A stretch of 64,000 nucleotides of DNA, from contig JBILNK010000002.1 of NCBI GenBank assembly GCA_044375105.1, forward strand, positions 3,806 through 67,805. The letters run 5' to 3'. Positions 10,965 to 19,397 of this stretch are shown here, one piece after another; positions within the stretch are counted from its first letter, which is position 1; the number at the start of each line of letters is the position of its first letter. Origin of the DNA: JBIKLM01 sp044375105. GTDB lineage: Bacteria; Planctomycetota; UBA1135; GCA-002686595. Under the pieces are notes generated by a model. The model worked only from the letters and a program-made list of their open reading frames with translations, had not been told where the DNA came from and made no database searches. A program made the position numbers and the translations under genes.

Positions 10965-11313
10965 AAGGCTGAGGATCGGCCGACTCGGACCGGAGCCGAG
11001 CCGCTGGACCGGATTGTCCACCCCTTGACCTCCCCCCGGCGGCTGCACAGGCTGGGATCGCCGCGGCGCGCCGATCTCTGCCTTTGCCGACCTCTTTCCC
11101 AGAGCCTCCGCTGGCCGGGGAGGCGGTCGCCGGAATCGGACGACCCCGGTTCCCATCGGCCCCCTGGCTTGATCCGTCCGCGGCGCCGGTTACATTCCGC
11201 GCCTCTCGGGGGCTTCGCCCCCGCCCCCCCCATCCCAACCACGCCCGGCAACTTCGCCCGGGGCCCTTCCCCCGAGCCGCCCGGCGGCCCTCTCCCCCCT
11301 TACGAGACCTACG
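10965..11313. other. Spacer fabG-acpP containing a promoter
   Basis: 349 bp with no gene. It holds the acpP promoter at 11169-11196; C-rich sequence follows up to the GTG start. Confidence 0.5.
11169..11196 (+). promoter_or_regulatory. Sigma-70-type promoter of acpP
   Basis: TTGATC (11169-11174), 16-bp spacer, TACATT (11191-11196). It lies about 120 bp before the acpP start, fitting the need for strong separate expression of acyl carrier protein. Confidence 0.5.
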
Positions 11314-11556
11314 GTGAGCAACGCCGAATCGATCGAGGACCGGATCATCAAGATCGTCTGCAACCAGATGGGGACGACCCCGGACAAGGTCTCCAAGGAG
11401 ACCTCCTTCGTGAACGACCTGGGCGCGGACTCCCTGGACACGGTCGAGCTGGTGATGGAATTCGAAGACGAGTTCGAGATCTCGATCCCGGACGAGGACG
11501 CGGAGAAGATCCAAACCGTCGGCAACGCGATCGACTACATCTCCAAGAAGGTCTGA
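11314..11556 (+). CDS. acpP: Acyl carrier protein
   Basis: Small acidic carrier of growing fatty acyl chains. 80 residues with the phosphopantetheine site LGADSLDTVELVMEFEDEF; the modified serine is Ser40. Starts with GTG at 11314, giving MSNAESIEDRI. Lies between fabG and fabF. A GC hairpin begins directly after the stop. Confidence 0.97.
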   Translation: MSNAESIEDRIIKIVCNQMGTTPDKVSKETSFVNDLGADSLDTVELVMEFEDEFEISIPDEDAEKIQTVGNAIDYISKKV

Positions 11557-11557
11557 T

Positions 11558-11577
11558 CCCGCTGGCAGGCCAGCGGG
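11558..11577. terminator. Hairpin immediately after acpP
   Basis: CCCGCTGG (11558-11565), 4-nt loop, CCAGCGGG (11570-11577), starting one base after the acpP stop. It lacks a T tract, so it may attenuate or protect the short acpP RNA rather than terminate strongly. The remaining spacer to fabF (to 12065) holds nothing recognisable. Confidence 0.5.
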
Positions 11578-12065
11578 GCGGACTCGGCGGTGTTCCGAGT
11601 CTCCCCCGGGCGCTTCCTAGGAGCGCCCCGATCGGTTCTGTCATCACCGCCCTAAGTGGACCGGGCGGTGAGGCCGTTGCCGCGGAAAGCTCGGCCTGGC
11701 TTCTGGAACTCGCCACCGAGCTCCGGTGGTAAGCGCGGGTCGCCGAGCGCTTGGGCGCGGCGGAGCTGACCGCTGATTTCGTTCACCGTGGTGGCGCAGG
11801 CTCCCACGGGGCCTCACGTCCCTTTCCGCCGGGGGGTGCCGGCGAGCGCCGCGTCGCAATCCGGCAGCCGCCGCCCCTCGGGAGCATGCGCTTGGGCCTA
11901 GGTGCGCCTCGCCCCCTTCGCGCCCGCGCTTTCGACCGCAGGAGCGGCCTGCTGGGCGGGCCCTTGGCCTGGACAGGCTCGAGTCTTGCTAATCTGAAGT
12001 CCGGAGCGGGGCCGCTCCCCGCTTGCTCTTCCTCCAAACTGGATCCAACCGCATTGGACACACCC

Positions 12066-13304
12066 ATGCGCAGAGTCGTCATCACCGGTCTCGGCACCGT
12101 GAACGCCCTGGGGGCCGACGTCAAGACCTCCTGGCCGCGCATGCTGGAGGGCGAGAACGGGATCCGCAAGATCGAGTTCTTCGACGCGTCCAACCTGCCG
12201 GTGAACATCTCCGGCCACGTGGATTACGACCCGACCAAGGACTTCGCCGCCCCGGAGTTCCGCAAGCTGGATCCGTTCACCATGTACGCGATCAAGGCTT
12301 CGGACGAGGCCTTCCAGGACGCGGGCCTCGATCCGCGCTCCCTGAGCGATGAGCAGCGCGAGCGCTTCGGCTGCATCGTGGGCACCGGCATCGGCGGCAT
12401 CACCGGCATCGAAGAGCAGCACCTGGTGATGATCGAACGGGGGGCCCGCCGGGTCAGCCCGCACTTCATCCCCAAGATCATGGCCAACGCCGTTTCCGGC
12501 CAGCTGGCGATCCGCCACGGGCTGATGGGCACGGTGTTCACGACCTCCAGCGCCTGCGCCAGCTCGGGGCATGCGATCGGCATGGCCCTGCTCGCGATCC
12601 GATCGGGGGAAGCGGATCTGGTGCTCACCGGCGGCGCCGAATCGGCCACCACGCCCCTGTCCCTGGCCGGCTTCGCTTCGGCCAAGGCGCTCTCGACGCG
12701 CATCGACGATCCGGCGGCCGCCTCGCGCCCCTTCGACAAGGACCGCGATGGGTTCGTGATGGGGGACGGTGCCGGCATCCTCCTGTTCGAGGAGTACGAA
12801 CACGCCAAGCGCCGCGGCGCACGGATCTATGCGGAGGTCAAGGGCTATGGCTCGACCGACGACGCTTTCCACATCACGGCTCCCAAGGAGGACGGGGGCG
12901 GCCCGGCGCGGGCCATGTCCCTGGCTCTGCGCAGCGGCGGGGTGCCCTTCGATCAGGTCGATTACATCAACGCCCACGGCACCTCCACCGAATACAACGA
13001 CGCGATCGAGACCACGGCGATCAAGCGGGTCTTCGGCGACCATGCCCGTCGTCTAGCGATCAGCTCGACCAAGTCGATGATCGGCCACCTGCTGGGGGCC
13101 TCCTCCGCGGTGGAGCTGGTGGCCACGGCCCTGTCCGTGCACCAGGGCGCCGTGCACCCCACGCGCAACTACACCACGCCCGATCCGGCCTGCGATCTCG
13201 ATTACGTGCCGCGCACCGGTCGACAGCTGCGCGTCCGCAATGCGCTGTCGAACTCCCTGGGCTTCGGCGGCCACAACGTGTCGATCTGCCTCGGGCAGCC
13301 CTGA
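12066..13304 (+). CDS. fabF: 3-oxoacyl-ACP synthase II (KAS II)
   Basis: Elongating condensing enzyme of fatty-acid synthesis. 412 residues from ATG 12066 (MRRVVITGLGTVNALG). Catalytic Cys164 (TSSACASSGHA), His304 (NAHGTST) and His341 (IGHLLGA), followed by the C-terminal SNSLGFGGHN block. The frame is open upstream to 11751 without homology. Closes the fab cluster. Confidence 0.97.
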   Translation: MRRVVITGLGTVNALGADVKTSWPRMLEGENGIRKIEFFDASNLPVNISGHVDYDPTKDFAAPEFRKLDPFTMYAIKASDEAFQDAGLDPRSLSDEQRERFGCIVGTGIGGITGIEEQHLVMIERGARRVSPHFIPKIMANAVSGQLAIRHGLMGTVFTTSSACASSGHAIGMALLAIRSGEADLVLTGGAESATTPLSLAGFASAKALSTRIDDPAAASRPFDKDRDGFVMGDGAGILLFEEYEHAKRRGARIYAEVKGYGSTDDAFHITAPKEDGGGPARAMSLALRSGGVPFDQVDYINAHGTSTEYNDAIETTAIKRVFGDHARRLAISSTKSMIGHLLGASSAVELVATALSVHQGAVHPTRNYTTPDPACDLDYVPRTGRQLRVRNALSNSLGFGGHNVSICLGQP

Positions 13305-13816
13305 GCCGGGGCTGCGCCGACCTGTCGACCTGGGAGCCGTTCATCACGGCCTCGCGGGGCCACTCGCATCGGGGCCACTCGCATCGGGCCGTAGTCTGCG
13401 CCGTGGCTTGCAAGGCAGTCCGCAGCCATGGGCTTCGCGAAGCGGCGCTCCTGATCGCCGAGCGGAGCCCAGCTGGTGCACGCGTGGGAGCTCTCTGCGG
13501 GCCGGGCAGGCGCCGCTTTCCAGGAGCTTTGCTTCGCTTCCTCTGCCCGGGATGCCCCCGGGGCGATCTGCTCGCGGCTGCGCCCGCTCGGGCCGTGCGG
13601 GGGAGCCGGCTGGCCTCCCGGGAGACCGAACCTTGGCCGCTGCGGGCGCCTGGGTATCATTGATCCTGCGGCGAGGCTGCCTACGGCACCGCCCCAAGTT
13701 CCCATCCCCTTCCCGCCAATCCCCGGGCCGGATCCGCGCTCCGCTAGCGCCGTGCCCCGACCCGCCCAGACGCCGCGGCTCCGACCGGGGCCCTACGGCC
13801 AGACAGCCCACCTGCG
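13305..13816. other. Spacer after fabF
   Basis: 512 bp without a credible gene. It contains two tandem 15-bp units (13356-13385) and a possible promoter TTGGCC (13633-13638)-16 bp-TATCAT (13655-13660) that could serve the gene at 13817. Confidence 0.4.
13356..13385. repeat. Two tandem 15-bp units
   Basis: GGGGCCACTCGCATC occurs twice in direct succession (13356-13370, 13371-13385), followed by a partial third unit beginning GGGCC. Same style of short intergenic repeat as at 1461, but a different sequence. Confidence 0.85.
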
Positions 13817-14167
13817 ATGCAAGAGAAGTTCAAGCAGCTGCTCCACGACTACAAGCGCCAGGCCTTCAAGGTCGAGCACGACAAGAAGAGCATCGAGCAG
13901 ATCACGCGCGAGACCGTCTCGTTCGCCGAGGACGTCCTGCGCCAGAAGTACCAGTACCACTTCCACAAGCTGCCGGATGCCGACCGGGCCGAGATCATCA
14001 ACATGATCTCCAACTACACCCGCGAGGCGATCCTGCCGCCGATCGTCGAGAAGCTGGTCCAGCGCCAGGTGACCCTCGAGCACCACATGGGCGCCATGGT
14101 CCAGATGATCGAGCGCATGCTCGAGCTGCTCTCCGAGCAGAGCAGCAAGACTCCGGCCGGGCGATGA
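13817..14167 (+). CDS. Small helical protein of unknown function
   Basis: 116 residues, charged and strongly helical (MQEKFKQLLHDYKRQAFKVE at the start), without signal peptide, membrane segment or cysteine. The composition differs clearly from the Arg/Pro-rich noise of the surrounding frames, with many codons for Lys, Gln, Glu and Ile, which supports a real cytoplasmic protein. I do not recognise the family. The C-terminal half, with HHMGAMVQMIERMLELLSEQ, could form a coiled coil. Isolated between fabF and a dehydrogenase gene. Confidence 0.75.
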   Translation: MQEKFKQLLHDYKRQAFKVEHDKKSIEQITRETVSFAEDVLRQKYQYHFHKLPDADRAEIINMISNYTREAILPPIVEKLVQRQVTLEHHMGAMVQMIERMLELLSEQSSKTPAGR

Positions 14168-14587
14168 CCGGCTGAGCATCGGTCGACCCGGGCGGCGACC
14201 GAGCCGTCAGGCCAGCCCCTCGGCTGCTCTCAGGTCGTCATCCGGCGGCCTCACAGGCTCGGAGCAGGGCGGCGCGCTGAGTTTTCGCCGGCTCCTCCCT
14301 CCCGAGCCCGAGAGGGACGCACGCTCCGCTCCAGACCACGGCGCTCCCGCGGGCCTTCAGGCCGCCACCGGGCTGCGGGACCTTGGCGGAGGCGCAGCCG
14401 CATCGCCGGGGCCAGGCGGTTCCGGCACCGCCTCGGATCCGCAGGACTGGCTTCTCCCCAAGGATCCGCTGGCCCCCTTGGGCCCCGCCGGTTCCGGTAC
14501 CGGTCCCGCCCGGTCCGGGGAACTTCTCAGCCACCTGCGCCGGCACCCGGTGGCCTCCGCCCGCGCGATCGGTTTTTCACGCCCCCC
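14168..14587. other. Spacer without recognised features
   Basis: 420 bp, GC-rich. Several short complementary GC segments are present, but nothing I would call a defined signal or gene. Confidence 0.4.
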
Positions 14588-15565
14588 ATGCGAGGCCTTT
14601 GGTGCGAAGGTGGCCGGCTCCGATACCGCGGAGACCTGCCGGAGCTCGAACCCGCCGCCGGCGAGGTGCGGGTAGCGGTTCGCCTGGTCGGTCTGTGCGC
14701 CACGGACCTGGCCTTGGCCCGGGGCTACCTGGGCTTTCGGGGCGTTCCGGGACATGAGTTCGTGGGGTTAGCTCTGGAGGGTCCTTTGGCGGGACGACGG
14801 GTGGTGGGGGAGATCAATGCGGGCTGCGGTGCCTGCGGCCGCTGTCTCTCGGGCGATCCGCGGCATTGCGAGCAGCGCAGCGTGCTCGGGATCCTCGCTC
14901 GCCCCGGGGCCTTCGCAGAGCGCCTGTGCCTGCCGGCCGGCAATCTGCTGGCCGTCGACGAGCGGATCCCCGACGAGTGGGCGGTGTTCGCCGAGCCGCT
15001 GGCCGCGGCCCTGGCCCTCGAGCAGCACCTGATGCTGCTCGCGGCGCCGCTGGTGGGGGAGCGGGTCGCGCTGGTGATCGGGGATGGCAAGCTGGGCCTG
15101 CTGTGCGCGCACGCGCTGGCCGCCTGGCACCCACAGGGCCGCGTCGACCTGCTCGGCCGGCATCCGGAGCGGGCCGCCTGGGTCGGTCCCGGGGCCCGCC
15201 ATCTGGGGCGGCCCCTGGGGCCGGGGCCGGCGGCGGCGCGTTACCCGCTGGTGATCGAGGCCAGCGGCCGGCCGGAGGCCTTGCCCTGGGCGCTGCCCTG
15301 GGTCGAGCCGCGGGGTTGCCTGGTGCTGAAGAGCACCGCGGAGCGCCCGGCGGAAGTGGACCTGGCTCCGATCGTGATCGACGAACTGCGGCTGTGCGGG
15401 TCGCGCTGCGGGCGGTTGTCCCAGGCGCTCGATTGGATGGCCGCCGGGCGTTTCGATCCGAGCGCCCTGATCGAGCGGCGTTGGAGCCTGGGCCAAGGTC
15501 CCGAGGCCTTCGAACGCGCCGCTCGGGGCGGCGTGCTCAAGCAGCTCGTCGCTATAACTGCCTGA
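14588..15565 (+). CDS. Zinc-dependent medium-chain alcohol/polyol dehydrogenase
   Basis: MDR-family NAD(P)-dependent dehydrogenase. 325 residues: catalytic zinc ligands Cys37 (GLCATD) and His56-Glu57 (GHEF), structural zinc cysteines Cys80, Cys83, Cys86 and Cys94 (CGACGRCLSGDPRHC), and a nucleotide-binding GDGKLG at 165-170. Its substrate cannot be read from the sequence; threonine- and sugar-alcohol-dehydrogenase-like relatives share this layout. The UDP-sugar pyrophosphorylase gene follows 32 bp downstream, so a role in sugar metabolism is possible. Start at ATG 14588 is plausible, without a clear ribosome-binding site. Confidence 0.85.
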   Translation: MRGLWCEGGRLRYRGDLPELEPAAGEVRVAVRLVGLCATDLALARGYLGFRGVPGHEFVGLALEGPLAGRRVVGEINAGCGACGRCLSGDPRHCEQRSVLGILARPGAFAERLCLPAGNLLAVDERIPDEWAVFAEPLAAALALEQHLMLLAAPLVGERVALVIGDGKLGLLCAHALAAWHPQGRVDLLGRHPERAAWVGPGARHLGRPLGPGPAAARYPLVIEASGRPEALPWALPWVEPRGCLVLKSTAERPAEVDLAPIVIDELRLCGSRCGRLSQALDWMAAGRFDPSALIERRWSLGQGPEAFERAARGGVLKQLVAITA

Positions 15566-15597
15566 TCGCTCCGGAATCGACCGCGCCCCAAGTTGCC

Positions 15598-17016
15598 ATG
15601 AGCCAAGCCAGCCCCCTCGCCTCCCAATCCGCCATCCTGGATCGCACACGTGCGGCCGGACAGGGTCATGTGCTCTCCGGCTGGGATTCCCTGGCGCCGT
15701 CCGACCAGCGCCATCTGGCCGCCGAATTGGCGGCCGTGGACTTCGCCCTCGTCTCCCGGCTGGCCGGCTTGCTGGCCCGCCCGGCGGGCGTGGCCAAGCT
15801 GCCGGCGCTCGAACCGCCCGAGCTGTTCCCCCTCGAGCGCAACGAAGCCCAGCGTCGACGAGCGGACGAAGCGCGTGCGATCGGCGACCTTCGGCTCGCC
15901 GAAGGTCGCATCGGCGTGCTGCTGGTGGCCGGTGGGCAGGCCTCGCGGCTCGGCTATGAAGGTCCGAAGGGTGCCTTCCCGATCGGGCCGGTCTCCGGTC
16001 GACTGCTGTTCGACTTCTTCGCGCGGCGTCTGGCGGCGGCGCAGGTTCGCCATGGCTTCAAGGCGCACTGGTATGTGATGACCTCGCCGGGCAATCACGC
16101 GGAGACCCAGGCCTGCTTCGAGCGCCATGGCTTTTTCGGGCTATCCCGCGAGCAGGTGTTCTTCTTCAGCCAGGCGATGCTGCCGGCCCTCGACCTGCAA
16201 GGGCGCATCCTGATGTCCGCCCCGGGGCGCCTGTTCCTGGCCCCCAACGGCCACGGGGGTGTGCTCGATGGGCTGCGCCAGAGCGGCGCCCTGGCGCACA
16301 TGCGCAAGCGCGGCATCGAGACGCTCTCGTATTTCCAGGTCGACAATCCACTGGCGCCGCCGGCCGACCCCCTGTTCCTCGGGCTGCACCATCTGGAGCG
16401 CTCCGAGATGTCTACCAAGGTGGTTTCCAAGCGCGACGCCAGCGAGAAGGTCGGTGTCATCGGGCGTATCGACGGGAAGGTGGGTTGCATCGAGTATTCG
16501 GACCTGCCTGCGGCCCTGCGCGACGCCCGCGACGCCGGCGGGCAGCTGCTCTTCCGGGCCGGCAACCTGGCGATCCACGCCCTGGAGGTCGGCTTCATCG
16601 AACACTTGACCCACAGCGGTCTGGACCTGCCCTGGCACGTGGCCAGGAAACGCATGAAGGTGCTCGGGCCGGACGGCCAGCCGGCCGAGGTCGAGGGCGC
16701 CAAGTTCGAGACCTTCGTTTTCGATGCCCTGGGCAAGGCGCAGCGCTGCTTGACCCTCGAGGTGCGGCGCGAACTCGAGTTCTCCCCGGTCAAGAACAAG
16801 GAGGGCGAGGACTCGCCGGCCAGCTGCCAGCGCGATCTGTGCCGCCTGCACTCCGAGTGGGCCAGCCGTGCGGGACGGGTCCTGCCCCCCGGCCGGGTCG
16901 GCGGATTCCCGCGGGTCGAGATCGATCCGCTGGTGGCCGAGTCCGCGGAAGAATTCGCCCGGGCCGGGGAGCTGGCGCCGCGGCAGGTGGGCGACGGCCA
17001 TCTCTACACTCGCTGA
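15598..17016 (+). CDS. UDP-sugar pyrophosphorylase (UAP1/UDPGP family)
   Basis: Nucleotidyltransferase of the eukaryotic-like UDPGP fold, making UDP-GlcNAc or UDP-glucose from UTP and sugar-1-phosphate. 472 residues from ATG 15598: nucleotide loop AGGQASRLG (111-119), PKG (123-125), NGHGG (217-221), YFQVDNPL (245-252) and FSPVKN (395-400), all in the order seen in UAP1-type enzymes. Bacterial GlmU and GalU do not look like this. The overall motif set resembles UDP-N-acetylhexosamine pyrophosphorylase most, but substrate choice is inferred. Next gene is ddl, so supply of peptidoglycan or envelope precursors is a reasonable context. Confidence 0.88.
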   Translation: MSQASPLASQSAILDRTRAAGQGHVLSGWDSLAPSDQRHLAAELAAVDFALVSRLAGLLARPAGVAKLPALEPPELFPLERNEAQRRRADEARAIGDLRLAEGRIGVLLVAGGQASRLGYEGPKGAFPIGPVSGRLLFDFFARRLAAAQVRHGFKAHWYVMTSPGNHAETQACFERHGFFGLSREQVFFFSQAMLPALDLQGRILMSAPGRLFLAPNGHGGVLDGLRQSGALAHMRKRGIETLSYFQVDNPLAPPADPLFLGLHHLERSEMSTKVVSKRDASEKVGVIGRIDGKVGCIEYSDLPAALRDARDAGGQLLFRAGNLAIHALEVGFIEHLTHSGLDLPWHVARKRMKVLGPDGQPAEVEGAKFETFVFDALGKAQRCLTLEVRRELEFSPVKNKEGEDSPASCQRDLCRLHSEWASRAGRVLPPGRVGGFPRVEIDPLVAESAEEFARAGELAPRQVGDGHLYTR

Positions 17017-17035
17017 CCGCTCGCGGAATACTTCC

Positions 17036-18139
17036 ATGCACGACTCGATCGCCCGACCGAACGCCGCTGCGCTGCACCTCGGCCCCGCCAGCAGTGCCCC
17101 CCGGCTGGGGCGCGTGGGCGTCTTGCTCGGAGGGCTTTCCAACGAGCGCGAGATCTCGCTCTTGAGCGGCGGTTCGGTTCTGGCCGCGTTGCGCGCTCCG
17201 GGGCCACGGCCTGGCCCGGAGCACCTCGAGGCCATCGAGTGGCGCCCCGCAGGCACCCCCGGGGGCGAGCTCGTGTTCGGCGACCGGATCCTGCCCTTCC
17301 ACGAGGGGCTGGCGCACCTGGTCAGTTTCGACGTGCTGTTCCTGGCCCTGCATGGGGGCGCCGGGGAGGACGGCCGGCTGCAGGGGCTCCTGGACCTGCT
17401 CGGGATCGCCTACACCGGGTCGGGACACGCGGCCAGCGCGATCGCCATGGACAAATGGCGCACCCGGGAGGTCGCCCAGGCGCTCGGCCTCGCCCTGGCC
17501 CCCGGGTTCCTGGTGGGGCGCGGCGAGCGCGGCCAGATCTTCGCGGACGACGGAGCCCGGGCAGCCCTGGAGGCCGGTTGGGTGATCAAGCCCCGCGCGG
17601 ACGGCTCTTCGGTGGGCGTCGAACTGGGCCAGGGGCTCGGGACGCTCGAGCAGCGCTTGGAGCAGCGGTTCCTCTCGGAGCCGGAGTTGGTCCTCGAAGC
17701 CCGCGTCCGGGGCCTCGAGCTGACCTGCGCCGTGCTCGAGGATCGGCCCGCTGGACCGCGCGCGCTGCCCCCGGTGGAGATCGTGCCGCGCGGATCGGGC
17801 TGGTTCGACTTCCAGCAGAAATACCAAAGCGACGGGGCCGAGGAATTCTGTCCCCCGCGGCACCTGCCTCCGGAAGCTCAGGCCAGGCTTCAGCAGGATG
17901 CCGTGGCCCTGCATCGGGCCCTGGGCTGCCGGGGCCTGACCCGCACCGACTTCATCTGGCCCCTGGGGGCTCACGGCGGCCTCGATCCGGCCGGCCGCCC
18001 GGTGGTGCTCGAGATCAACACCTTGCCGGGGCTGACCCCGCGGTCGCTGGCGCCGCTGGCTGCCCGCGTGGCCGGCATCGATTACCGCGAGCTGTGCCTG
18101 GTCCTGCTCGAGGCGGCCTGTCGGGGTGTCCGGACTTGA
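17036..18139 (+). CDS. ddl: D-alanine--D-alanine ligase
   Basis: ATP-grasp ligase making the D-Ala-D-Ala dipeptide for peptidoglycan. 367 residues from ATG 17036. Visible: GVLLGGLSNEREISLLSG near the N-terminus, ALHGGAGEDGRLQG, TGSGHAASAIAMDKWRTRE, KPRADGSSVGVE, TRTDFIW and the C-terminal EINTLPGLTPRSL. Length is normal. It starts 19 bp after the pyrophosphorylase, suggesting co-transcription. Its presence argues that this organism makes peptidoglycan. Confidence 0.95.
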   Translation: MHDSIARPNAAALHLGPASSAPRLGRVGVLLGGLSNEREISLLSGGSVLAALRAPGPRPGPEHLEAIEWRPAGTPGGELVFGDRILPFHEGLAHLVSFDVLFLALHGGAGEDGRLQGLLDLLGIAYTGSGHAASAIAMDKWRTREVAQALGLALAPGFLVGRGERGQIFADDGARAALEAGWVIKPRADGSSVGVELGQGLGTLEQRLEQRFLSEPELVLEARVRGLELTCAVLEDRPAGPRALPPVEIVPRGSGWFDFQQKYQSDGAEEFCPPRHLPPEAQARLQQDAVALHRALGCRGLTRTDFIWPLGAHGGLDPAGRPVVLEINTLPGLTPRSLAPLAARVAGIDYRELCLVLLEAACRGVRT

Positions 18140-18174
18140 AACCGAGGGCGGCCTACGGCACCCTTTGGACGCGA

Positions 18175-18261
18175 GCCAGGCTGGCGGAACGGTAGACGCG
18201 CCGGATTCAAAATCCGGTATCCGATGAGGATGTAAGGGTTCGATTCCCTTGCCTGGTACCA
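18175..18261 (+). tRNA. tRNA-Leu (CAA)
   Basis: Acceptor stem GCCAGGC (18175-18181) pairs with GCCTGGT (18251-18257; G-U at position 1-72). The D arm contains GGCGGAACGGTAGACGC. The anticodon stem-loop is CCGGA-TTCAAAA-TCCGG with anticodon CAA. A long variable arm ATCC...GGAT is typical of leucine tRNAs. The T arm is AAGGG-TTCGATT-CCCTT. The 3' A-CCA is encoded in the DNA (to 18261). 87 nt. Confidence 0.97.
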
Positions 18262-18462
18262 GCTCGCGGGACGCGAGCTGGTGAAGCCCGGCGCGGGACG
18301 GTCGCCGTGCTTCGGCGCGGTCGGTCCGCGCCGCCTCCCCCGGAGGTCTCTCCCTTGGAAGGCGACGGGACCCACGCCGTCCGACCCGCTTCGGGGGCCA
18401 GGGTCGATCCCGGCCGGCCCGTGCCTTTCGCAATCGGGGTGCCGGCTGGCAAGCTCCTCGGG

Positions 18463-19218
18463 ATGCGCCCCGAGCCTTGGCCCAGCCCGCACGGCGACGG
18501 CTCCCCGGAGCCCTCCAGAGCACCTTTGGGGACGGCGCTTTCCCAGGAGCTGTCGCGGCGCTTGTTCGGCAGCCTGATCCAGGCGGCGACCGAGGTGTCC
18601 GCGGAACTCTCGCGGCAAACCGCGCGGCTCGTGGGGGGCGACGGTCTGGGCCCTCCGGCGGCGCTCGAATCGATCGAAGCCCAGCACCGCCTGACCCAGC
18701 GGCGGTTCCGCGAGGCGGGAGCCTGGCTGGCGGTGGTCTCCGCGGGGATGGGCGCCGAGATCGGCAACCGCCGCCTGGTGCCGGATCTGCTCGGGAGCCT
18801 GGAAGCGCTGCTGCTGCGGGCCCTGGACGGACCCACCTACGAACACGATCCGGCTTTCTCCTGGCCCGCGCTGGCCCGCGGCGCGGGGCAGTCTTTCGAA
18901 GCGCCGCTAGTTCTGCTGATGACCCTGCTGGTGGCGGACATCGCCCAGGGGCGCGCCACGAAAAAGCGCCGCCTCGGGCTGCGCTGCGATCCCCAGGGCT
19001 GCCGCTTCGAGGCCTGGCTCGAGCGCCTGCCGGATGCAACCGGCAAGGCGTGGATCGAGCGCTGGCGGGCTCAACTCCCGCTGGTCATCCCGGGAGCCGA
19101 TCTCGAGTTGCTCGAGGTGCCGCCGGACGAGTCCGGGCCGGGAGCTCGTCCGGCCTGCTTGCGGCTGGAACTGCCCGCGGGCTGGCTCGATCCGGAAAAC
19201 GGGGTGCCGGGATCCTGA
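18463..19218 (+). CDS. Unknown protein with histidine-kinase-like helical layout
   Basis: 251 residues if started at ATG 18463; a GTG at 18421 is an alternative. The N-terminal part after residue 20 forms amphipathic helices (LSQELSRRLFGSLIQAATEV), followed by a segment with LLMTLLVADIAQ and a basic KKRRLGLRC strand region. The layout, a helical hairpin followed by a mixed alpha/beta part, recalls DHp/ATPase-type phosphotransfer proteins, but there is no H-box or ATP-binding motif, so I do not assign a function. It follows the tRNA gene and faces the secreted propeller gene. Confidence 0.6.
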   Translation: MRPEPWPSPHGDGSPEPSRAPLGTALSQELSRRLFGSLIQAATEVSAELSRQTARLVGGDGLGPPAALESIEAQHRLTQRRFREAGAWLAVVSAGMGAEIGNRRLVPDLLGSLEALLLRALDGPTYEHDPAFSWPALARGAGQSFEAPLVLLMTLLVADIAQGRATKKRRLGLRCDPQGCRFEAWLERLPDATGKAWIERWRAQLPLVIPGADLELLEVPPDESGPGARPACLRLELPAGWLDPENGVPGS

Positions 19219-19251
19219 GGGTGTCCCCAGGGCGCCCGGAGGAGCGCCCAC

Positions 19252-19307
19252 GGGCCCCAAGGCATGGGCCCTTAGGAGTCGGTGCGGAGCAGCGATCCTT
19301 GGGGCCC
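19252..19307. terminator. Shared terminator between convergent genes
   Basis: Inverted repeat GGGCCCCAAGG (19252-19262) / CCTTGGGGCCC (19297-19307), 11-bp arms with a 34-nt loop, in the spacer between the convergent genes ending at 19218 (+) and 19398 (-). No T tract on either side. Confidence 0.5.
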
Positions 19308-19397
19308 TTCGGTTCCCGGAGGCAGGCCCAGGGCAAGCCTCCGGGCCGGGTCACGGCTCGGGCGCCCGAGCCGTTTCCTCCTCTGCCTATCGAACCG

